A stretch of DNA of 64,000 nt, from the NCBI GenBank assembly GCA_036563645.1, contig DATCMA010000046.1, positions 1 to 64,000 of the forward strand. Direction: 5' to 3'. The notes under the pieces were generated by a model that had not been told where the DNA came from, ran no database searches, and saw nothing but the letters and a program-made list of their open reading frames with translations. The translations under genes were made by a program, and so were the position numbers. This stretch comes from DATCMA01 sp036563645 (lineage in GTDB: Bacteria; Actinomycetota; Actinomycetes; Mycobacteriales; Micromonosporaceae). Positions 58,788 through 64,000 of this stretch are shown one piece after another (within the stretch, counting starts at the first letter, position 1; every line of letters starts with the position of its first letter).

Positions 58788-60017
58788 TCAGTTCGACTCG
58801 TCGAAGAGGCGCTGGCGGTTCGCGTCAATCCACGCGCCCAGCGCCTCCGGGTCTTGCGGGTCGACGTCATCGGTGATCAGCCGGGTGATCGCCGCCGTGG
58901 TGGGGCTGCGTCGCTCGCCGGTGGCGTAGAGCCGAGCGAACTCGGGGATCATGTGCTCAATCGCCGTGTCCGTCTGCCGCGCGGCGGCCTCGGGGAGTCC
59001 GCGCAGCGCGCTGGCGTGTGCGGCCCAGGCGCGCACCACGCGCGGCAGCATGGCCGCGTCGTCCATGTCGAGCACCGCGCACCGGTGCACCCAGTCGAGC
59101 AGGAACAGCTCCGCCACGGCGGGGCTCCACCGCATCGGGTCGGCGTCCGGCAGGCTCGCCGCGTGGTCGAAGAGCAGGTTGAGGCAGAAGTGCAGGGACG
59201 CGAGATCCGCCTCAGGGACGTCGTGCAACTGGAACCGCATCGCCGCCGGAGAGGCGAGGAACTCCCGCACCAGCGCGGTGCGCTTCTCAGCGGGGAGGGG
59301 ATCCGCGGGTTTGCTCTCGACGGAGGTGGCCGGAGGCTGCGGGAGCAGCGCCAGCCGGGCGCCCACCAGGGCTCGATCCGTGGCGATGGAGCCGTGTCCC
59401 GGCAGCTCACTCAGCTCGTCGGTGATCCGCAGGTGGCGTGAAACCTCCGCGCGGAGGCGCGCCGGATCCTCCTCCCGGAACCAGGTGAACTCGTCGGCGG
59501 CGCACATCTCGCGGACGCGCGACAGGATCCGCTCGGCGGGTCCGCCGACGAAGGCGTCCTTGGTGATGCCGCTGTTGTGGTCGATCAGCGCCACCACCGC
59601 GTGTTCCGGGCCGCCCGCTTCGCTGTCTTCGTACGCGAAGGTCGCCAGATAGGAGGTCTGGTCGCCGTAGATGTCGCCGTAGGCGTAGCTGCCGGTCGGG
59701 CGCACCCGGCCGAGCTGCGCGGACCAGGCGGGGGCGTGCGCCCCCGCGCGCACGGCGTCGGCCCCGGGCGCGTCGGGCACCAACGAGGCGAAGACCTTGC
59801 GGATGGTGGTCGTCGCCGCCGCCCGTCGCCGGGCCGTCGCGCCGAGGAAATCACCGACGAATTCGCGGACGGCGCCCGCCCGATCCCGGCGGGCGACCGC
59901 GTACACGCTCCCGAGCAGCGCCGCTCCGAGGAGCTCCGCGTCGAGCGCGCAGTCGAGCTTGGTGACGTCGCGTGCCGCCGCGAGGACGGCGTCATAGGGC
60001 GTCCGGGGAGCCGCCAT
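58788..60017 (-). CDS. Conserved hypothetical protein
   Basis: A 409-residue, mainly alpha-helical soluble protein with no recognised motif for catalysis. Segments such as GSYAYGDIYGDQTSYLATFAYEDSEAGGPEHAVVALIDHNSGITKDAFVG and FLLDWVHRCAVLDMDDAAMLPRVVRAWAAH look well conserved and codon usage is typical. ATG at 60017. It is encoded on the same strand as two GTPase genes and may be expressed with them, but the spacing (59 bases) is not diagnostic. Confidence 0.75.
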   Translation of the reverse strand: MAAPRTPYDAVLAAARDVTKLDCALDAELLGAALLGSVYAVARRDRAGAVREFVGDFLGATARRRAAATTTIRKVFASLVPDAPGADAVRAGAHAPAWSAQLGRVRPTGSYAYGDIYGDQTSYLATFAYEDSEAGGPEHAVVALIDHNSGITKDAFVGGPAERILSRVREMCAADEFTWFREEDPARLRAEVSRHLRITDELSELPGHGSIATDRALVGARLALLPQPPATSVESKPADPLPAEKRTALVREFLASPAAMRFQLHDVPEADLASLHFCLNLLFDHAASLPDADPMRWSPAVAELFLLDWVHRCAVLDMDDAAMLPRVVRAWAAHASALRGLPEAAARQTDTAIEHMIPEFARLYATGERRSPTTAAITRLITDDVDPQDPEALGAWIDANRQRLFDESN

Positions 60018-60076
60018 GGGTCGACCCTACGCCCGTCGGGGCGCCTTCGGTGCCCGAGGCGCGGCGGACCACCCTG

Positions 60077-61801
60077 CTACGGCTGAGGTTCACCGTCCGC
60101 CCGCGCCGCGGTGAGCGCGTCGCGGGCCTCGGCGTACGCCCGCAGCACCGCGCGGACGGGGGCGACCACGTGTTCCCGGCCGAGCTCGTCCACCGCGGCG
60201 CGCAAGCGCGCCTCCGCGCGGCGGCGAGTGCGGCGCGCCGCGTGGCGAATGAACGGGTGGACGAGGAGGGCGAGGAGCGGGCCGAGCAGGAGACCGCCGA
60301 CCAGCAGGATGGTCGGCACCGGCACCGTACCGACCATCGGATACGTGAGCTCGCGAAGGTCGAGAGCCCGCAGGGTATAGCCGGTGACGAGCCAGCTGAG
60401 GCCGGTGAGCGCGGTCAGCGTGACGAGCCACTGGAGGGCGCCGATGAGGCGCCACCAGGCCGGTTTGTGCCCGAGCCCGAGATCGGTGGTGGCCACCGCC
60501 CGGTCGAGCGCGTCGGAGAGCTCGTCGAGGCGGGAGCGGGCGGCGGTGGTGACGGCGTGTGGCCACGCCGCGGGCAGCGGCTCGGCTCCGCGGTCGGCGA
60601 CGATGCGGACCGCCAGACTGACCGCCGATGGCTGCGCCGCGGTCGGCACGGGAGTGGCGTCGGCCGGCGTCGGGGTCGACTCGGCGGCCGGGTCGGCGGG
60701 CGCGGGATCGGTGGTGGCCTCGGCCTGCTGGGCGCGGCGGAACCGGCGCAGGGGGTCGGGGCGGAGGCGGCGCAGCGCCCGCAGGATCGGCCAGCCCGTT
60801 GTAGCCGCGGCACGCGTCCGGTAGGCCCGTTCCGTGGCCTCGGCCAGCACCGGCACACCCGCGGCGGTGGCGAGGGCGTCACTGAGCCGCGCGATGGTGG
60901 CACGGTCGATCCAGTCCTCAGCCACGGGAGGCCCGATGAACTCGCTGAGGCGGTCGACGACGGCGTCGACGTCACCGGCGAGCCGGCGCAGCGCGGCTTG
61001 GCGCTCCGCGACCGTACGTTCCAGCAGCGCGCGAAGCTCCGCCGTCCCGCGCAGATCCGTCGCGGAAGCGGCGATCAGCCGCGCGCCGTCGAGGCCGTCC
61101 GCCTCCAGGAGCTGCCGGAGGTGGTCGAGCACGTACGGCAGGTCGGCGTCGGGCAGCCGGTCGATCTGGTTGAGCACCACGACCGTGACGTCGCGGTGCC
61201 GGTGGAAGTGCCGCAGGTAGCCGTCGTGCACGACGCGGTCGGCGTACTTCTGGGGGTCGAGGACCCAGATCACCAAGTCGACCAGGCCGAGCAGCCGGTT
61301 CACCTCGTGGCGGTGTGCCTGCTCCACCGAGTCGAAGTCGGGCAGGTCTAGGAGGACGAGACCGCGCAGTGGCGCCTCGTCGTCCCCGTCGAGAGGGCTT
61401 TCCCGGACAAAGCGGTGCCGGGGGAGAACGCCGAGCCAGTCCAGCAGCCCGGCGGCGGTCTCCGGCGGCCCCCACACACAGGCGTGGGTGGCGGCGGTGG
61501 TGGGGCGGCGCACCCCCACCCGGGAGACCTCCAGACGCGCGAGGGCGTTGAACAGGCTCGATTTGCCGCTGCCGGTGCTGCCGGCGAGCGCGACGACGGT
61601 GTGGTCGCGGGAGAGCGCCAGCCGGGCAGAGGCCCGTTCGACCAGGGTGCGAGCGGGGACGAGCTGCTGCTCAGGGAGGTGCTGATCGACCGCGCGCAGG
61701 AAGTGCTCCAGCGCCCGTACCCGACTGAGCAGCGCATCGACGTCGACCTGTCGCTCGCCGTCTCGGGCGTCGCGCACCTTGTCGACGATGCCGGTCACCA
61801 C
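60077..61801 (-). CDS. Membrane-anchored dynamin/Era-like GTPase
   Basis: A 574-residue protein. The N-terminal GTPase domain has P-loop ALAGSTGSGKSSLFNALA (residue ~70), switch region RRPTTAATHACVW, G3 LLDLPDFDSVEQAH, G4 VVVLNQIDRLP. A long helical middle region leads to two hydrophobic helices (LIGALQWLVTLTALTGLSWLVTGYTL and VPTILLVGGLLLGPLLALLVHPF, around residues 460-520) and a basic C-terminal tail. It resembles bacterial dynamin-like and 50S-binding-type GTPases with a membrane paddle. The start is GTG at 61801 or 61798. Forms an operon with the next upstream gene. Confidence 0.82.
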   Translation of the reverse strand: MVTGIVDKVRDARDGERQVDVDALLSRVRALEHFLRAVDQHLPEQQLVPARTLVERASARLALSRDHTVVALAGSTGSGKSSLFNALARLEVSRVGVRRPTTAATHACVWGPPETAAGLLDWLGVLPRHRFVRESPLDGDDEAPLRGLVLLDLPDFDSVEQAHRHEVNRLLGLVDLVIWVLDPQKYADRVVHDGYLRHFHRHRDVTVVVLNQIDRLPDADLPYVLDHLRQLLEADGLDGARLIAASATDLRGTAELRALLERTVAERQAALRRLAGDVDAVVDRLSEFIGPPVAEDWIDRATIARLSDALATAAGVPVLAEATERAYRTRAAATTGWPILRALRRLRPDPLRRFRRAQQAEATTDPAPADPAAESTPTPADATPVPTAAQPSAVSLAVRIVADRGAEPLPAAWPHAVTTAARSRLDELSDALDRAVATTDLGLGHKPAWWRLIGALQWLVTLTALTGLSWLVTGYTLRALDLRELTYPMVGTVPVPTILLVGGLLLGPLLALLVHPFIRHAARRTRRRAEARLRAAVDELGREHVVAPVRAVLRAYAEARDALTAARADGEPQP

Positions 61802-61835
61802 GCCACCTCGCCCTTGCCCTGGCGTCTCCTTCGTC

Positions 61836-63731
61836 TCATGACGGCGTCCCGGGGAGCACGAGCGCTGCTCCGTCGGTCAGCCGCGCGGCGCGCCGAGCCG
61901 CTTCCACCTCGGCGACCGCGCTGCGCAGCCGGTCCGCCACCGCCGACGCGTCGTCGGCGACACCGGCCTCGGCCAACCGAGCTAGGTACCGCTGGGCCTC
62001 GTCGTCGAGGAGGGCCGCTACCCGGGTGAGCAGTCGCTCCCGCGACGCGCTGATGACGGTCTGCGCCGTCTGGTCACCGACGATAGCCCTGAGCACCGAC
62101 TCAGCCGCGAGCGTGGTGCGGCCGTCGGTGACCGCCGTCCCGTCCGTCGGGCTGGGCTCCGGCGCGGCGGCGTCGATCGGCGGGGCCGTCGTCTCCTGCG
62201 GCGCCGGCGCGGTCGACGCGAGGGCGGCGACCATGAGGGTCAATCCGATGGGCGGAGTCGCCGTCCCGGCGCCTGGCCCGGACTCGCCGCGGAGAATGTC
62301 CAGCACGTCGCGCTGCCAGTCCTGGGCGACGCGGCGGGCGCGGTCGGGCAGATCGTCGCTGGGACGGGCCAGCTCCGGGGTGAGCAGCGCCGACCCCGCG
62401 GGATGGACCTGCCAGCTCGCGTACGCCCGCTCCGCGGCGTCGGCCGCGGTGTTCTGCAGCAGCGTGACGAGCTGCGTTTCCAACGCCTCTCGAAGGCGCC
62501 GCTCGGGTCGGGCGCGCCCGGTGAGCGCCGCGACCACGCGGTCGCGCAGCTGCCCGCCGCGGGACTCCACGGCGCGAAAGAGGTCTCCGGCGTCGACGAA
62601 CTCCTGCCAGCGGGCGAGCAGGTCGGCGCGGAAGAGCTGGCCGTCACGCAGGATCTGGTCGACGTCCCGCTGGCCGCCGCGGTAGGCCGACGCGACCCGT
62701 TCGCGCAGGTCGCGAGCGGCGGCGACCTGGTCGTCGACGGCGTCGGCGAGGCCGGTCACCGCGGGGGTGAGCGCCGCGAGGGCGCCGTCGAGGGTCTGCC
62801 GCACCACCGATTCGCGACTCGCGGGGTCGGCGGCGAGGCGCCCGAACCACTCCCGGATGGCGGCGATAGCCGGTTCGGGCAACAGGCCTTGGCCGTCGAC
62901 GTCGCTCTCCGGCACGACGAACACCGGTGCGGTGGCGAGGTCGTTCGCGGCGAGGAGTTCGGACAGGTGCGCGGGGACCTCGTCGATCGCCTCCGGCGGG
63001 ACCCGGTTGAGGACAAGCATGATCACCGTGCCGCGGGCGCGTGCGGTGTGGAGGAGTTCCCAGGGAACCGCGTCGGCGTACCGGGCGGCGGTGGTAACGA
63101 AGAGCCAGAGATCGGCGCCGGTGAGCAGCTGGGTGGCGAGCGCCCGGTTGGCGTCGACGACCGTGTCGATGTCGGGGGTGTCGAGGAACGCCACGCCCGC
63201 GTCGAGCGCGGGGGCGGCGACGACCTCCATCCCCCCAGGCTCCTCGCCGGCCTCGCCGGCGCGCGCGAGGCCAGGAAGGAGCGCTCCGCTGTGGAACCAC
63301 GTGATGTCCGTGGGGTTGCCGACCAGGATTGGGTAGCGGGTGGTGGGCCGGAGAACGCCCGCCGAACTCACCCGCGCCCGGGCCAGACTGTTGACCAGGG
63401 TGGACTTGCCAGCGCCGGTGGACCCGCCGACGACCACGAGGAGAGGGGCGTCCATCCGGGCCAGGCGAGGGAGTAGGTAGCTGTCGAGCTGCGTGACGAT
63501 GGCGTTGGCGACCTGCCGCGCTGCCTCGGCGGAGGGGAGGGGCAGCGGATACGTGATCTCGCGCACGGCTGCCCGCAGCCGGTCGAGCGCGGCCGGCAAT
63601 CCAGCGGTGGTGAAGGATTCCGCGGTGGGCCGGGGGATCACTCGTGCGGTGGTCGTGCCGGATTCGTCCGCCTGGTCCGGAACGACGGCGGCCCCGGTGG
63701 GGTCTGCGGCGTCGTCACCGTACGTGCTCAC
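61836..63731 (-). CDS. Soluble dynamin/Era-like GTPase, partner of the downstream gene
   Basis: A 631-residue GTPase: P-loop VVVGGSTGAGKSTLVNSLARARVS (residue ~100), switch RPTTRYPIL, G3 VAFLDTPDIDTVVDANR, G4 VLNRVPPEA in place of NKxD. The rest is helical with a coiled-coil-like C terminus (LARLAEAGVADDASAVADRLRSAVAEVEAARRAARL) and one hydrophobic stretch (IGLTLMVAALASTAPA). Dynamin-type pairs of a soluble and a membrane partner remodel membranes during division; the pairing here is suggested by adjacency and architecture. It is divergent from dnaK. Confidence 0.82.
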   Translation of the reverse strand: MSTYGDDAADPTGAAVVPDQADESGTTTARVIPRPTAESFTTAGLPAALDRLRAAVREITYPLPLPSAEAARQVANAIVTQLDSYLLPRLARMDAPLLVVVGGSTGAGKSTLVNSLARARVSSAGVLRPTTRYPILVGNPTDITWFHSGALLPGLARAGEAGEEPGGMEVVAAPALDAGVAFLDTPDIDTVVDANRALATQLLTGADLWLFVTTAARYADAVPWELLHTARARGTVIMLVLNRVPPEAIDEVPAHLSELLAANDLATAPVFVVPESDVDGQGLLPEPAIAAIREWFGRLAADPASRESVVRQTLDGALAALTPAVTGLADAVDDQVAAARDLRERVASAYRGGQRDVDQILRDGQLFRADLLARWQEFVDAGDLFRAVESRGGQLRDRVVAALTGRARPERRLREALETQLVTLLQNTAADAAERAYASWQVHPAGSALLTPELARPSDDLPDRARRVAQDWQRDVLDILRGESGPGAGTATPPIGLTLMVAALASTAPAPQETTAPPIDAAAPEPSPTDGTAVTDGRTTLAAESVLRAIVGDQTAQTVISASRERLLTRVAALLDDEAQRYLARLAEAGVADDASAVADRLRSAVAEVEAARRAARLTDGAALVLPGTPS

Positions 63732-63799
63732 TGGTAAAGCGTGCCTGATCTATGAAATCTCGACAACAGTCACTATGAATTTCAAGATCGCATCGCAAA

Positions 63800-63873
63800 C
63801 TTGCGTCTGACTGACTCAATTTTGACTTGACGCGCGAAGGCGCCGTGGCATTATTGAGTCGAGTTCACTCAAC
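63800..63873 (+). promoter_or_regulatory. dnaK promoter flanked by two HAIR (HspR) boxes
   Basis: HAIR consensus is CTTGAGT-N7-ACTCAAG. Box 1, 63800-63820, reads CTTGCGT-N7-ACTCAAT (12 of 14). Box 2, 63853-63873, reads ATTGAGT-N7-ACTCAAC (12 of 14). Between them TTGACG (63827-63832), a 16-base spacer and CATTAT (63849-63854) form a promoter; box 2 covers the -10 and the start site. HspR bound here represses dnaK until heat shock. Confidence 0.85.
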
Positions 63874-63937
63874 TTGTTGGTCATGCCGTGACGCAACCAC
63901 GGCAGTGGGGGTCTAGGAAGCGAAGCGAGGAAGCGAC

Positions 63938-64000
63938 ATGGCACGTGCGGTCGGTATCGACCTGGGCACGACGAACTCCGTCGTCGCTGTTCTTGAGGGT
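63938..64000 (+). CDS. dnaK: DnaK chaperone, N-terminal fragment cut by window end
   Basis: The first 21 codons read MARAVGIDLGTTNSVVAVLE followed by Gly, the N-terminal phosphate-1 motif of Hsp70 (GIDLGTTNS). GAAGCGAGG lies before the ATG at 63938. The two HAIR boxes upstream support identity. The remainder is outside the window. Confidence 0.95.
   Translation, partial: MARAVGIDLGTTNSVVAVLEG

Overview
The window is a contiguous piece of a high-GC actinobacterial chromosome. This rests on uniformly GC-ending codons, GTG/TTG starts, and the order fhaA-fhaB-pstP-rodA-pbpA-pknA-pknB with pabA, a class E sortase, a DUF881 gene and crgA alongside, which is an arrangement usually found near the actinobacterial replication origin. 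The genus cannot be fixed from the sequence alone; the gene content suits a Streptomyces/Streptosporangium-type filamentous actinobacterium. dnaA, gyrAB and oriC are not present.

Left edge (1-2.7 kb): a small accessory island. It holds the end of a tyrosine-integrase-like gene running off the window, a metal-resistance operon (CmtR-like ArsR sensor, cation-diffusion-type transporter with a Cys-rich tail, isoprenylcysteine-methyltransferase-like membrane protein) and the isolated 3' end of a tRNA or tmRNA, probably an attachment site. Next (2.8-7.1 kb) come housekeeping genes: a YbaK-type deacylase, a parS-like site, a FrnE-type DsbA protein, a sufE/sseA sulfur-transfer pair flanking an SGNH hydrolase, and a VanZ-like protein.

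7.1-13 kb is a leucine/branched-acyl-CoA degradation cluster: TetR regulator, stand-alone biotin carboxylase, HMG-CoA lyase, carboxyltransferase, acyl-CoA dehydrogenase. It fits functionally with the branched-chain 2-oxoacid dehydrogenase operon bkdABC at 53.5-57 kb. 13-23 kb holds an XRE/NB-ARC regulator, a divergent MarR/YceI pair, a GCS2-type ligase, several membrane or hypothetical proteins, and an SDR plus WecG-type glycosyltransferase pair. A tRNA-Leu(CAG) precedes the signalling cluster.

23.5-35.7 kb is the cell-wall growth and Ser/Thr phosphorylation locus: FHA proteins, PP2C phosphatase, RodA/PbpA elongation pair, and PknA and PASTA-kinase PknB. A strong bidirectional terminator faces the opposing pabA-small membrane protein-sortase-DUF881 operon, and crgA is divergent from that operon.

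36-50 kb holds a membrane Fe-S oxidoreductase, a secreted NlpC/P60 hydrolase, dCTP deaminase, a flavin/PNPOx-like gene under a perfect SOS box and overlapping tRNA-Gly(CCC), two PP2C-type phosphatases, a phosphoribosyltransferase, a FadE5-like dehydrogenase with a tandem operator, SixA, PxpA and an NHL-repeat thioredoxin protein. 50.2-53.1 kb encodes an unusual 961-residue Ser/Thr/Pro-rich membrane protein with a Ser-Tyr repeat tract.

The right end (57-64 kb) has a Pro/Arg-rich exported-looking protein, a decayed VOC/glyoxalase pseudogene, a conserved hypothetical, and two dynamin/Era-like GTPases. The second GTPase is divergent from dnaK, whose promoter is flanked by two HAIR-type HspR boxes. 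No CRISPR array, complete insertion sequence or rRNA was seen. The best candidates for new biology are the Ser-Tyr repeat membrane protein, the SOS-controlled PNPOx-like gene, the tandem fadE operator, the carrier-less biotin carboxylase cluster, and the paired GTPases next to dnaK.
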